NCBI RefSeq assembly: GCF_039994875.1
Contig: NZ_CP121196.1
Span: 434,001 to 498,000, forward strand
DNA length: 64,000 nucleotides
Source of the DNA: Telmatobacter sp. DSM 110680
GTDB lineage: Bacteria > Acidobacteriota > Terriglobia > Terriglobales > Acidobacteriaceae
Direction of reading: 5' to 3'
The position numbers and the translations under genes were made by a program. The notes below the pieces were generated by a model that was given only the letters and a program-made list of their open reading frames with translations, was not told the origin of the DNA and ran no database searches. Shown piece by piece: positions 53,389 through 62,858 of this stretch. Each line of letters opens with the position of its first letter. Position 1 is the stretch's first letter.

Positions 53389-54465
53389 TTGGCCAACGCA
53401 AACGACAGCGCGCTTCAGATCAAGCCAGGTTGCGCCATTCCCCTACCTCCAACTCGTTCGATGCATGTCTCAAAACGCGAGCGGAGGGTTTCCTCAGCGA
53501 CTTACGTCGAAGGTATTCTCAGAGGCGATCGCTCCGTGCTGGCCCGCGCCATCACGCTGACTGAAAGCTCGCGTGCCACTGACCGGCAGATCGCCGATGA
53601 GATTCTCGAGGGATGCTTGTCTGCGAGCGGAAACTCGATTCGCGTAGGAGTTACCGGAATTCCCGGCGCAGGCAAGAGCAGCCTGATCGAAGCTCTCGGA
53701 AAGCATTTGATTACTGAACGCGGCGAGAAAATCGCCGTGCTTGCGATTGACCCCAGCAGCCAACTCAGCGGAGGAAGCATTCTGGGCGACAAGACGCGGA
53801 TGACCTTTCTTGCGGCTAGCGAGATGGCGTTTATTCGCCCCTCCCCATCGCGCGGCGCTCATGGAGGTGTGGCGCAGAACACGCGCGATGCAATCTTGTT
53901 GTGTGAGGCGGCCGGCTTCCGAAACATTCTGGTTGAAACGGTGGGCGTTGGCCAGGCGGAAGCTGCCGTTGGCGGCATGGTCGACTTTTTGATGCTGGTC
54001 ACGCTCGCGGGAGCAGGAGATGAACTGCAGGGCATCAAACGCGGGCTGATGGAGTTGGCTGATGTAGTCGTAGTCAACAAAGCCGATGGTGACAATATCA
54101 AATCCGCCGAAACAGCGCGCACTGAAGCAGCAAGCGCATTGCATTTACTGCCCGCTTCGCCCTCCGGCTGGACGTCGCGCGCGATGTGCTGCTCGGCGCA
54201 TAGTGGACGAGCTGTGGCTGATTTGTGGTCATGCATCCTCGAGCACGACGCCATCACAAAAGCTTCAGGCTGGTTTTACCGCACGCGGCAAGATCAGGCG
54301 CGTCGCTCGATGCACGACAGCATTGAGATTGGATTGATGCAGATGTTTCGCTCCAATCCAGCCGTTCAGCAGAGCATGCTTGAGCTTGAACAGAGGGTGC
54401 TTGCCGGAAGCATAAATGCCTCCTCTGCGGTTCGCGAACTGCTTGCGCTTTTCGCATCTAAATAG
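53389..54465 (+). CDS. meaB: Methylmalonyl-CoA mutase-associated GTPase MeaB
   Basis: A 358-residue G3E-family GTPase that guards and repairs the mutase by controlling cobalamin loading. The P-loop is RVGVTGIPGAGKSSLIEALG, then VLAIDPSSQLSGGSILGDKTRM, FIRPSPSRGAHGGVAQNTRD, ILVETVGVGQAEAAV and VVVNKADGDN. TTG 53389 directly follows the mutase stop; an internal ATG (53461) would give the usual MeaB N-terminus (YVEGILRGDRSVLARAITLTES soon after), so the first 24 residues are doubtful. It closes the methylmalonyl operon, facing the fucP-type gene. Confidence 0.94.
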   Translation: MANANDSALQIKPGCAIPLPPTRSMHVSKRERRVSSATYVEGILRGDRSVLARAITLTESSRATDRQIADEILEGCLSASGNSIRVGVTGIPGAGKSSLIEALGKHLITERGEKIAVLAIDPSSQLSGGSILGDKTRMTFLAASEMAFIRPSPSRGAHGGVAQNTRDAILLCEAAGFRNILVETVGVGQAEAAVGGMVDFLMLVTLAGAGDELQGIKRGLMELADVVVVNKADGDNIKSAETARTEAASALHLLPASPSGWTSRAMCCSAHSGRAVADLWSCILEHDAITKASGWFYRTRQDQARRSMHDSIEIGLMQMFRSNPAVQQSMLELEQRVLAGSINASSAVRELLALFASK

Positions 54466-54539
54466 AGCGGCAGCTAACGATCTTCACTTTTGTGAGTGTG
54501 CGGCGGCTTCATGTGCGCGCAATGCAGTCAATCGACAAG

Positions 54540-55868
54540 TCACGCGCGCAGCTGTTGGTTCTCCGCCGTTTGCATCCTTTGCCAAAGGAAGGAATACATG
54601 GCAATTACGCAATAAGCGCAAAGCGGAACCGTGTAAGCCAGCGAGATGCGATGCGTAGATTGCGAAATCCACCCCATTACCGGCGTTAGAACAGCTCCTC
54701 CCACAATGGACATCACGATGAGGGAGCCGCCGATCTTGGTATTCTTGCCCAGCCCCTCAATGCCCAAAGCAAATATCGTTGGGAACATTACAGACATAAA
54801 GAAACTTGTAAGGAAGATGGCCCAAAGCCCGACCCATCCAGGAAAGAGCACACCGATGGCGACCAGGGCGATGTTGATCACACTATAGAGGGCCATCAAG
54901 CGATGAGGACGTACGTAGCGCATGATGACTGACGATCCAAATCGGCCTACTCCGAAAGCGCCCAATGTACCCGTAAGCAAATAGCCAGCCATTTTCTCGT
55001 GCTGATGCGTCGAGTCCTGGACATACTGGATGAAGTAGCTCCACGTGCCCACTTGCGCCCCGACATACATAAATTGGGCGACGATGGCGAACAGAAATGT
55101 GGGATAGCCGAGCAGATCTCGAAATCTTCCCTGGCTTTCTCCTTCTGCCTGGTGTTCGCCTGCAACGACGGGAAAGCGCGTAAGAGCGATGAGAATGGCC
55201 CAGACTATCGCGACAATGCCCAGCACCATGTAGGGTGCGACAACCCGCATGGTCTCTGTGCGCAGATAGGCCGTATAGGTGCTCGCAGCCTGCATTGCGG
55301 CCACCTGCGATCCGCTGAGTTCGATTCCTGAGAATATGTACACGGTGCCGACCAGCGCCCCGGTAATTGAGCCGAGCGGATTGAATGCCTGGGCGAAATT
55401 GAGTCGCCGTGCCGCGGATGAAGGATCGCCTATCTGAGCGACGAACGGATTGGAGGCTGTCTCAAGAAATGCCAGTCCGCTTGCGATTACAAACAGTGCT
55501 GCAAGGAAATAGGAATAGCGTCCGATGATTGCGGCCGGCCAGAAGAGAAGATCTCCGATTCCGAACAGTAGCAGTCCGATAATGAACCCCGACTTATATC
55601 CAAAGCGACGCATGAGAAGCGCAGCCGGCGTGGCCAGGAGAAAGTAGCCCATAAAGTACGCGGACTGCACCAGTCCTGCTTGGAAGCGCGACAGGGCAAA
55701 CGACTTCATGAACTGCCGGATCAAAACGTCGTTTAGATTCGCCGGAACGCCCCAAAGAAAGAACAGCGCTGTCACCAGCACGAACGGAATGAGAACACCG
55801 TGCGGAATCAATCGCGGATGGGCCTGCCCGGTCTGCGGTAGCTTATTCTCGGGGGAACTAACGGACAT
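54540..55868 (-). CDS. FucP-type MFS sugar:proton symporter
   Basis: A 442-residue major facilitator protein. The start at 55868 has AGGG 9 nt upstream and gives a normal short cytoplasmic N-terminus. About twelve membrane helices are visible. FucP-group strings: FFLWGVPANLNDVLIRQFMKSFALSRFQAGLVQSAYFMGYFLLATPAALLMRRFGYKSG (~34-92), GLAFLETASNPFVAQIGDP, RLNFAQAFNPLGSITGALVG and FALGIEGLGKNTKIGGSLIVMSIVGGAVLTPVMGW. It probably imports a deoxysugar or hexose with protons. It is not flanked by sugar-catabolism genes, so the substrate (fucose, glucose, galactose) is open. Confidence 0.9.
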   Translation of the reverse strand: MSVSSPENKLPQTGQAHPRLIPHGVLIPFVLVTALFFLWGVPANLNDVLIRQFMKSFALSRFQAGLVQSAYFMGYFLLATPAALLMRRFGYKSGFIIGLLLFGIGDLLFWPAAIIGRYSYFLAALFVIASGLAFLETASNPFVAQIGDPSSAARRLNFAQAFNPLGSITGALVGTVYIFSGIELSGSQVAAMQAASTYTAYLRTETMRVVAPYMVLGIVAIVWAILIALTRFPVVAGEHQAEGESQGRFRDLLGYPTFLFAIVAQFMYVGAQVGTWSYFIQYVQDSTHQHEKMAGYLLTGTLGAFGVGRFGSSVIMRYVRPHRLMALYSVINIALVAIGVLFPGWVGLWAIFLTSFFMSVMFPTIFALGIEGLGKNTKIGGSLIVMSIVGGAVLTPVMGWISQSTHRISLAYTVPLCAYCVIAMYSFLWQRMQTAENQQLRA

Positions 55869-56169
55869 CGGAAATACCCTTCTGCGCAAAGTCCCACACG
55901 AACTCGCGAATCTCGAATGGCAGCTAAAGGCGCATCGATCAATATGAAACATCAACTCTGCCATGGCGACGGCATAGACGGCAAGAGCATATAGGTCTTT
56001 GACGTGGCGAGTTGAGATTTCAAAGGCGGGTATGGGACGCGTTGTCTTCTTTAGACTTGTGCAGTCGATAGGGAATGCTGATGGTGCGGCTTGCTCGAGC
56101 GAAGACTTCCTGCGAATCGGCAGCTGCTTATGCAGCGGTCGCTCTAGAGGGCGGAATAATTTACAGAGC
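55869..56169. other. Intergenic region between fucP-like gene and microprotein
   Basis: About 300 bp, presumably carrying the promoter of the symporter gene on the minus strand. Open frames here lack ribosome sites and typical composition. No repeat or hairpin of note was seen. Confidence 0.4.
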
Positions 56170-56280
56170 TTACATGGCTCTTATTCTGGCATACCTGGCT
56201 ATATCGGGGGCCAGCGAAATAGCCATGCTTCCAATCGCCACCACGCCTGCTGCGAGCAAGAACCATTTGAAATTCTTCAT
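56170..56280 (-). CDS. DUF6893-like 36-residue membrane microprotein
   Basis: The minus strand encodes a 36-residue peptide: one hydrophobic helix (KWFLLAAGVVAIGSMAISLA), then PDIARYARIRAM at the C-terminus. The final RYxRIRxM pattern after a single helix matches a very small protein type (DUF6893-like) that I recall from Acidobacteriota and other phyla. A strong ribosome site GAAGGGAAAAGAG directly precedes the ATG, and the gene is followed by a stop and then only non-coding DNA. Function unknown; it lies downstream of the TonB receptor. Confidence 0.68.
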   Translation of the reverse strand: MKNFKWFLLAAGVVAIGSMAISLAPDIARYARIRAM

Positions 56281-56419
56281 CTCTTTTCCCTTCTACCCTG
56301 GCAAGTGGTCACGATCTTATGCAACCCTCAATTTGCGCTTGGATGCAGAACATTTCCACGCGGGATGTCTCGTTCTCGTTGCGATTTGTCCGCGAGATTT
56401 TCCCCTCGGACAAGAGCAG

Positions 56420-59400
56420 TTAGAAATCCCAGCGGACGCCGACCTGCGCCGCGAACGGAGTGCCGACAGTCGTTCCCGGGCCGAAGAAATCTCCTAATGC
56501 TCCGCCCGCAACACGCAGCTGGCTGGGACTGGCGATTGGATCGACGGCCGTGCAGTCGGCGTTCGCACAAACGTGCGTGATGTTGCCGGCTTGGGCCTCG
56601 GCGGCCGGGACCGGGAGAGCGGCAATGTTCGTTACGTAGTTGGCGCCGGGATTATTCCGGTTGAACAGGTTAAAGAATTCAACGAAGGGCGCAATTGTCT
56701 GATGATCGCCGATTTTGATCGGCCTCCCTACGCGCAGGTCAGACTGTATATAGGGTGTCCCGCGAAACTGGTCCAGCGAAGTCGGAATGCCGTTGATCTG
56801 GATGCGTCCTGCGTTGTCCGAAGTAGTGATGGTGAAAGGCCGCGCGCTCTCCAGTTGAGTAAGCGTGCTGATAGCGATTCCCTTGGGCGCATGCCAAGTT
56901 CCGGCCAGGACCACGCGGTGGCGAACGTCTTCACCTGATGGTCCGTAGTCGCCCGGACCGAAAGCGTCGAGCGGATTGCATACGCCGTTGACGTAGTCGA
57001 ATAATTCGCCGAGTACGCATCCCCACGTCTGGGCTTTGGCAAATGTGTAGTTCGCCACAAAGTTCAATCGCTTGGCGACGCTTCCCTGGAGGTGAAACAT
57101 GAGCGCGTTATAACTGGATCGATTGTCGGAGTGAAAGACGTTAACATCTGGAACCACGTCGGCTTGCGCGGCGCTGGTCGACGGCAGCAACGGAGTACTG
57201 AGATTTGTGCCGCCGGTATAACTATAGGCACGATAACCGTGGTTCCCTTGTTCGTGCGTATAATCCGCGCTCAGCGACCAACCCTCTCGGAAGGAATGCT
57301 CCAATCCTCCAGTGATGTGAATTGCGTAGGGGGTCTTGTAGCTGGGCGCAATCAGATTGCCGCTCCCGCCCGAGGATGATCCGGGAACGCACCCCGCATT
57401 CTCAGGGCCACCCGAATTTGTAACCGGATCGACGCAGGGACCGGGAAGAGTGTGGACGGCCTGAAATGCTGTGGCCCACCCACCTTGAGCCAGATCGTCC
57501 GCGTAGATGCCGATACCGGCGCGCAATACCGTCCTGCCGTTCACGCCAGGAGAAAAGGCGAAGCCAAACCGGGGGGCAAGCTGCTTGCGATCATCGCGGG
57601 GAATGTTGGTCACCAGAGGAATCTCGAGAGCTTGCAATGTTATGTAAGCGGGATTGGCGCTCTGGCTTCGATTCGAAGCTTCAAACAGGCCGAATGTAGC
57701 ACCGTAGCGGAGGCCGTAATTGATTGTCAGACTTTTCGTGACGCGCCATGAGTCTTCGGCATACAGGGCCAACCGCTGCACATTCTGCGAAAAACCGCCT
57801 CCCAGATTCGAGATAGACGCACCCGCCTGCATATCGGTCGCAAATTGGTTAAGATTCGCGGCGTTGGCAATGTAATAGCTCGGGTCTTGCGGAAATTGAT
57901 AGAGCGTTTCGTTGTTGGAGGGAAATGCTCCGCTGAGCACAGGCTCGTGGATGAAGTTGATCCCGAACCGAATTCCGTGCCCGCTCCGTGCATTGGTCAC
58001 GTCATAACGCAGCTGATATTTTTCCTGGCTCCGCTGCGAAGGGAAATAAGTGATCGGAGTCTCGAATTGATTGTCTCCAAACGTTTCGAAACCCGATACG
58101 GTGAGCGAAGTGGAACTGAATGGAAACGCCAGCGCAAATCCAAGATCTGAGTTGCGATGCTGCGTCAGTCGCAGACCACTGCCACCAGCGATGAATCTGC
58201 CGAGCCAGGTCGAGTTGAAGATAAAGTCGTTACTGATAGTCGCATTGAGGTAATTGTTGTGTGTCAGCAGACCAGTAGAGGGAAGCGTCCCTTGCTGAAC
58301 GAGGTTATTGTGGGTCGTATACGTGTCGAGAGAACTCCTTAGAAACCACGACGATCTGGGGTTTTGCGTCCAATCCAACCGCACCGATCCAAAGCTATCG
58401 CGAAACGGTATCGGCACATTGGCCGGTACAGAAATCGAAGCGACGCCAGGAATCAAGCCGTCAGAGGCCAGTGCGGCAAGTGCATCGAACTCCGCCATGT
58501 TGGCCGGACTGTAGGCAATACTGGCGTCTTCGTGAACCTGTTCAAAAGCTGCGAATGCCCATAGCTTCTGGCGCCGCAGGGGACCGCCGAGCGTGCCGAC
58601 GTAGTTCTGGCGCGAGAATGGCTGCTTCGGATCAGGCGTCGGATTCTCAATCGGAAAGCGTGCGTTAAGAGCTGCAGCGCGCTCGAAGAAGGCGGCGTCT
58701 CCATGCCAGTTGTCGGTACCGCGTTTCGTTGTGATCACAACAGAGGCAGCGGTGGTGCCGCCAGTATCCGCATCTTCCTGCGCGGTGCTTACCGCAAATT
58801 CTTGAATGGAATCTGGCGAGAAATTCTGCAAGAAACCACCAATATAGTCATCGGAGTTGTCGGCGCCGTCGACGGATAGCTCATTGTTCAAGCCGGAACT
58901 CCCGCCGGCAGAAACTGCAGTGATGCGCGCCTTAGTCGGATCCGACGGCTCAACGGGCTCGGTGCCGGGAGCAAGGTAAGCGATGTTGGCAAAGCTTCGG
59001 TCAGAGAGTGGCAGCATTTCAAGATCGCCCGAGGTAATTACGCTCTTGTGGATCTGGCTCGCAAGATCGATCGGCTGCGTAGCAATGGAAGAGCTTGCTG
59101 CCCGCACGTTGATCTTTTCCCGGACCACAGAGGGCTGCATGGTAACGGCAATATCGCGACTGCTGCTCACCTCGATCGAGACATTAGCCACTGCGTTGTC
59201 AAATCCCGTAGCTTCAACGACTACCCGGTATTTTCCAGGAGCGAGATCCTCCACTCTGAAAAGCCCCCGGTCATCGCTCAACACACTTCGTGTCGATGCA
59301 CCATCGATTGCGTGGAGTTCGATTCTCGCCGACGGAATTCGCGCATCGGTTGCGTCCAGTACCGTTCCGCGCAGCGATCCTTCAACCTTCTGGCCCAGCA

Positions 59401-59461
59401 AAGTACCGGCCCAGAGCATCACCAAGAAAAGCGCAGCGAAGTTTTTAGTTGGTTTGGACAT
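56420..59461 (-). CDS. TonB-dependent receptor with N-terminal carboxypeptidase-regulatory domain (Oar-like)
   Basis: A large (~1013-residue) outer-membrane receptor. A signal peptide (KNFAALFLVMLWAGTLLGQ, ~6-25) leads to a carboxypeptidase-regulatory-like beta domain (~28-110; GSLRGTVLDATDARIPSARIEL, LFRVEDLAPGKYRVVVEATGF), then a plug domain (ITSGDLEMLPLSDRSFANIAYLAPG, ELSVDGADNSDDYIGGF) and a long barrel to the terminal Phe of GVRWDF. It probably imports a polymer or siderophore-like ligand. The start is ambiguous: 59461 is used here, 59509 would add a basic 16-residue lead. Divergent from the BNR protein gene. Confidence 0.9.
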   Translation of the reverse strand: MSKPTKNFAALFLVMLWAGTLLGQKVEGSLRGTVLDATDARIPSARIELHAIDGASTRSVLSDDRGLFRVEDLAPGKYRVVVEATGFDNAVANVSIEVSSSRDIAVTMQPSVVREKINVRAASSSIATQPIDLASQIHKSVITSGDLEMLPLSDRSFANIAYLAPGTEPVEPSDPTKARITAVSAGGSSGLNNELSVDGADNSDDYIGGFLQNFSPDSIQEFAVSTAQEDADTGGTTAASVVITTKRGTDNWHGDAAFFERAAALNARFPIENPTPDPKQPFSRQNYVGTLGGPLRRQKLWAFAAFEQVHEDASIAYSPANMAEFDALAALASDGLIPGVASISVPANVPIPFRDSFGSVRLDWTQNPRSSWFLRSSLDTYTTHNNLVQQGTLPSTGLLTHNNYLNATISNDFIFNSTWLGRFIAGGSGLRLTQHRNSDLGFALAFPFSSTSLTVSGFETFGDNQFETPITYFPSQRSQEKYQLRYDVTNARSGHGIRFGINFIHEPVLSGAFPSNNETLYQFPQDPSYYIANAANLNQFATDMQAGASISNLGGGFSQNVQRLALYAEDSWRVTKSLTINYGLRYGATFGLFEASNRSQSANPAYITLQALEIPLVTNIPRDDRKQLAPRFGFAFSPGVNGRTVLRAGIGIYADDLAQGGWATAFQAVHTLPGPCVDPVTNSGGPENAGCVPGSSSGGSGNLIAPSYKTPYAIHITGGLEHSFREGWSLSADYTHEQGNHGYRAYSYTGGTNLSTPLLPSTSAAQADVVPDVNVFHSDNRSSYNALMFHLQGSVAKRLNFVANYTFAKAQTWGCVLGELFDYVNGVCNPLDAFGPGDYGPSGEDVRHRVVLAGTWHAPKGIAISTLTQLESARPFTITTSDNAGRIQINGIPTSLDQFRGTPYIQSDLRVGRPIKIGDHQTIAPFVEFFNLFNRNNPGANYVTNIAALPVPAAEAQAGNITHVCANADCTAVDPIASPSQLRVAGGALGDFFGPGTTVGTPFAAQVGVRWDF

Positions 59462-59561
59462 CCTGAAGCTGAAAAGCCCGGCTCTTCCTCTTTTCTTGGA
59501 TTTTCGCATAGTCCAAACGCATCGTTCGACGAACTTGAAGACATTCCCCCAACACACTGCA

Positions 59562-59669
59562 TTATCTTCCTCCTGCGTGGCTACTTAATTCCTTTACAAT
59601 CCCAATCAATTGCATCTGTTTGCTTCCCCTGCAGTTCAACTAAAAATATGTACTCATCGGAGCCCTTCC
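59562..59669. promoter_or_regulatory. Divergent control region between receptor and BNR protein genes
   Basis: About 100 bp separates the upstream edge of the receptor leader and the BNR protein start. A strong ribosome-site-like GGAGGAAGATAATG is read on the minus strand just before 59562 and begins a 47-codon frame that ends inside the receptor gene. The region must contain promoters for both directions. No operator sequence was recognised. Confidence 0.35.
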
Positions 59670-62546
59670 ATGTCCGCTGGCCGCCGCCACCTTGCCGCGT
59701 CTCTTTGCATCCTCTTTGCGATTCCGTTAGCAGCCCAACAATATTCAGCAGAGATGTTGTCCGGTCTTGAATGGCGCGACGTCGGCCCTATGCGCGGCGG
59801 CCGCACCTATGCCGTATCGGGGAATGTGTCGCAGCCCGACACCTTCTATATGGGTTCGGTGGGCGGTGGCGTATGGAAGACCGAGAACTCCGGCCGCACC
59901 TGGTTTCCCATTGCGGATGATCCCGTTACCGGAATTCCAATTGGCTCCATTGGCGCTATCGCCGTCGCCCCGTCTGATCCCAACATTATTTATGTCGGCA
60001 CCGGCGAGCCGGATATCCGCAGCCAGCACTCTTACGGGATCGGCATGTTTAAGTCTACCGACGCCGGGAAGACATGGCACTCAATCGGTCTTGCTGAGAC
60101 CCGCCAGATCGGAAAAATTGTCGTCGATCCAGCCGATCCTAACAATGTGTATGTAGCCGCCCTCGGTCATGTTTACAAAGCCAATCCGGAGCGCGGCGTG
60201 TATCGCTCAACAGATGGTGGAGCGCATTGGAAAAAGATTCTCGCCAGCGAGAAGGACCCCGACAGCGTTGGTGCAATCGACCTTGCACTTGATCCGCAAA
60301 ACCCCAAGATCATCTACGCCTCGCTGTGGGCCACACGCCGTCCGCCGTGGTCTGTTTATGCTCCATCCAACATGCCCGGCGGGGGTCTCTATAAGTCCAT
60401 TGATGGCGGCGATACTTGGCATGAGCTAACAGGCGGACTTCCGAATGACGATTTCGTGGGCAAGATCGGCATCGCCATTGCCCCGAGCAACTCCAAGCGG
60501 CTTTACGCGGTCGTCGATGATCTTGGCACTGCGATCGCTCGTGGCTTTCGTGCAGTTCCCGGTGCGGAGAAGACTCCAACACCAAAACCTACCGGAGGAA
60601 TCTACCTCTCTGATGATGCCGGAGCCTCTTGGAGACTGGTCAACAACGAGCAGCGGCTCTGGGGCCGCGGCTGGTATTTCGGCCAGATTACCGTCGACCC
60701 CCGAAATCCTGATCGCGCGTACGACATCAACACAGCGACCTATATGACGCTCGATGCCGGGAAGACGTGGGTCCCGGTAAAAGGCGCTCCCGGCGGCGAC
60801 GACTATCACCAGCTTTGGATCAATCCGAAGGACGGAAACCGCATGGTGCTCTCCAGCGATCAAGGTACGGTTGTATCAGTCGATGGCGCGGAGACATGGA
60901 GCACCTGGTACAACCAGCCCACCGCGCAGGTCTATCATCTGGCTGCCGACAACCGTTTCCCCTACTGGCTCTATGGTGCGCAGCAGGACTCCGGCGGAGT
61001 TGGCGTCAGCACCTGGTCGCGCATGTCCACGCTCAGCTTTCGCAATTGGGAGCCAACTTGTGAGGCGGGCGAAAGCAGCACCGTCGTCCCCGATCCCGAT
61101 AACGGCAACTTTCTATATGGCAATGGAGACCACCGCTGCAACCAGGGCCTGAATCTTCCAGCGCCCGCAGGAGGAGAACTGCCCGCCGCCGATCCCAGCG
61201 ATCCCGAGCGTAGAACCTGGACATTGCCGCAGGTATTTTCGCCCGCCGACAAAGCGCTCTACTACGCAGACCAATTCGTCTTCCGTACACGCGATCGCGG
61301 CAAGACGTGGGCAAAGATCAGCCCCGACCTTACCCGTCTCCATCCCGACGTCCCCAAGACGCTCGACCCGGTCACTGCGAAAGATATCGATCAGCAGATG
61401 ACCGACCGCTTCGGAGTTGTGTATACCATCAGCCCTTCGCCGCTCGATGCGAAAACTATCTGGGTCGGCACGGACGATGGTCTGATCCACGTCTCAACTG
61501 ACGACGGAGCGAACTGGAAAGACGTAACGCCTCCACCGATGAGCGCGTGGAGCAAAGTCTCGCAAATCGAAGCAAGCCATTTCGACGTGGGGACTGCGTT
61601 TGCGTCTGTCGATCGCCATCGGCTCGCCGATGATCGGCCCTACATTTATCGCACGCATGACGGGGGAAAGACCTGGAAAAACATCGTCGAAGGAATTCCT
61701 GAAGGCGCGTTTGTAAACTCCATCAAGGAAGACACCAAGCAAAAAGACTTGCTCTATGCCGCGACTGAACTGCGCGTCTATGTTTCGTTCAATGATGGTG
61801 ACCACTGGCAGCCGTTGCAACTCAACATGCCGGTCACCTCGGTCCGCGACATCGATGTGCACGGCGACGACCTTGCAGTAGCAACCTTCGGCCGTGGATT
61901 CTGGGTGCTCGATCAGATGAGCGCACTGCGCCAGATTGCAAGCCGCGGTACGGAAATCGAAGCGTCCCCTGCCTTTCTATTCACGCCCGGCGAGTCGCTC
62001 GCGATTCACCAGGGTAGCCAGAACGGCACGCCTTTGCCGCATGAAGAACCGCAGGAGAAGAATCCTCCTGCAGGCGTCGTGGCGTATTACTGGTTAAAGT
62101 CCGCGCCGAGCGGCCCCCTCAAACTTGAACTTGTAGATGCCACTGGGAAAGTGGCGGCATGCGTGGCCAGCGACACCCCGGTGAAGCCGGTCGACACTGA
62201 GGCGATCAACGTACAGGCTTACTGGCTGGAACCTGTGCCTCCTCCATCCTCCACGCCTGGCATGCATCGTGCCGTTCTCAATGTGATATCTCCCCGCGGC
62301 TTCGGTGGACGCCAGATTTCTCTTCCGCCAAAGGATGCGTGTCATCCGGCAGGCGCACCGGCACCGAAACCGGCCGCCCAGCCCTCGCGTCCTTCCCGCA
62401 CAATCGCAGGCCTGCAGCCCGGCGATTACACCGTTCGACTGACGGTAGGCGGCCAGACGTTGTCCCAACCCGTGACCGTGAAGCCCGATCCTCGACAACT
62501 CCCTAAAGGTGCTGACGCCTCGCCTGACGATGACGACGATCGATAG
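59670..62546 (+). CDS. Secreted VPS10/BNR-repeat propeller protein
   Basis: A 958-residue exported protein. The start at 59670 has CGGAG upstream and a signal peptide (RRHLAASLCILFAIPLAAQ, ~5-23). Many Asp-box (SxDxGxxW) repeats are visible: KTENSGRTWF, KSTDAGKTWH, RSTDGGAHWK, KSIDGGDTWH, SDDAGASWR, DGAETWS, TRDRGKTWA, STDDGANWK, THDGGKTWK and FNDGDHWQ, forming two sortilin-like propellers (~30-690). The last ~250 residues are a beta-sandwich-like region (YYWLKSAPSGPLKLELVDATG) with a Pro-rich break and an Asp-rich end. Probably a surface or periplasmic binding protein; sialidase or VPS10-type binding are alternatives, no catalytic residues seen. Confidence 0.85.
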   Translation: MSAGRRHLAASLCILFAIPLAAQQYSAEMLSGLEWRDVGPMRGGRTYAVSGNVSQPDTFYMGSVGGGVWKTENSGRTWFPIADDPVTGIPIGSIGAIAVAPSDPNIIYVGTGEPDIRSQHSYGIGMFKSTDAGKTWHSIGLAETRQIGKIVVDPADPNNVYVAALGHVYKANPERGVYRSTDGGAHWKKILASEKDPDSVGAIDLALDPQNPKIIYASLWATRRPPWSVYAPSNMPGGGLYKSIDGGDTWHELTGGLPNDDFVGKIGIAIAPSNSKRLYAVVDDLGTAIARGFRAVPGAEKTPTPKPTGGIYLSDDAGASWRLVNNEQRLWGRGWYFGQITVDPRNPDRAYDINTATYMTLDAGKTWVPVKGAPGGDDYHQLWINPKDGNRMVLSSDQGTVVSVDGAETWSTWYNQPTAQVYHLAADNRFPYWLYGAQQDSGGVGVSTWSRMSTLSFRNWEPTCEAGESSTVVPDPDNGNFLYGNGDHRCNQGLNLPAPAGGELPAADPSDPERRTWTLPQVFSPADKALYYADQFVFRTRDRGKTWAKISPDLTRLHPDVPKTLDPVTAKDIDQQMTDRFGVVYTISPSPLDAKTIWVGTDDGLIHVSTDDGANWKDVTPPPMSAWSKVSQIEASHFDVGTAFASVDRHRLADDRPYIYRTHDGGKTWKNIVEGIPEGAFVNSIKEDTKQKDLLYAATELRVYVSFNDGDHWQPLQLNMPVTSVRDIDVHGDDLAVATFGRGFWVLDQMSALRQIASRGTEIEASPAFLFTPGESLAIHQGSQNGTPLPHEEPQEKNPPAGVVAYYWLKSAPSGPLKLELVDATGKVAACVASDTPVKPVDTEAINVQAYWLEPVPPPSSTPGMHRAVLNVISPRGFGGRQISLPPKDACHPAGAPAPKPAAQPSRPSRTIAGLQPGDYTVRLTVGGQTLSQPVTVKPDPRQLPKGADASPDDDDDR

Positions 62547-62765
62547 GGTGCTCTTCGAAGAGCCGACTATGACTGAGACGCTCGCATCCTAAAGGAGTCA
62601 GAATAAGCCGCGCTGTAATGTTCAGGGGTAAAAACAGAGAAGAGAACCATTGAACTGTCGAGCCGCCTGGGGTCTCGGTGTCTGATTGCTGTTCTTTTCT
62701 CAGAGGCATATATGCAAGACAAAACCCGAGAAATGGCGAATTCCGCTATAATCCGATCTGAGTCC

Positions 62766-62858
62766 GGAGAGATGGCCGAGTGGCTGAAGGCGGCGGTTTG
62801 CTAAACCGTTATAGGGTCAAAAGCTCTATCGGGGGTTCGAATCCCCCTCTCTCCGCCA
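62766..62858 (+). tRNA. tRNA-Ser (GCT)
   Basis: 93 nt with encoded CCA. The acceptor stem GGAGAGA / TCTCTCC pairs perfectly. The anticodon arm GCGGT-TTGCTAA-ACCGT gives anticodon GCT. The long variable arm (ATAGGGTCAAAAGCTCTAT) and the T-arm GGGGGTTCGAATCCCCC are typical of class II serine tRNAs. Confidence 0.97.

Noticed and set aside
62550..62563. GCTCTTCGAAGAGC palindrome as terminator of the BNR gene
   Set aside because: Short stem and no T-run; could be chance, so it is not annotated.
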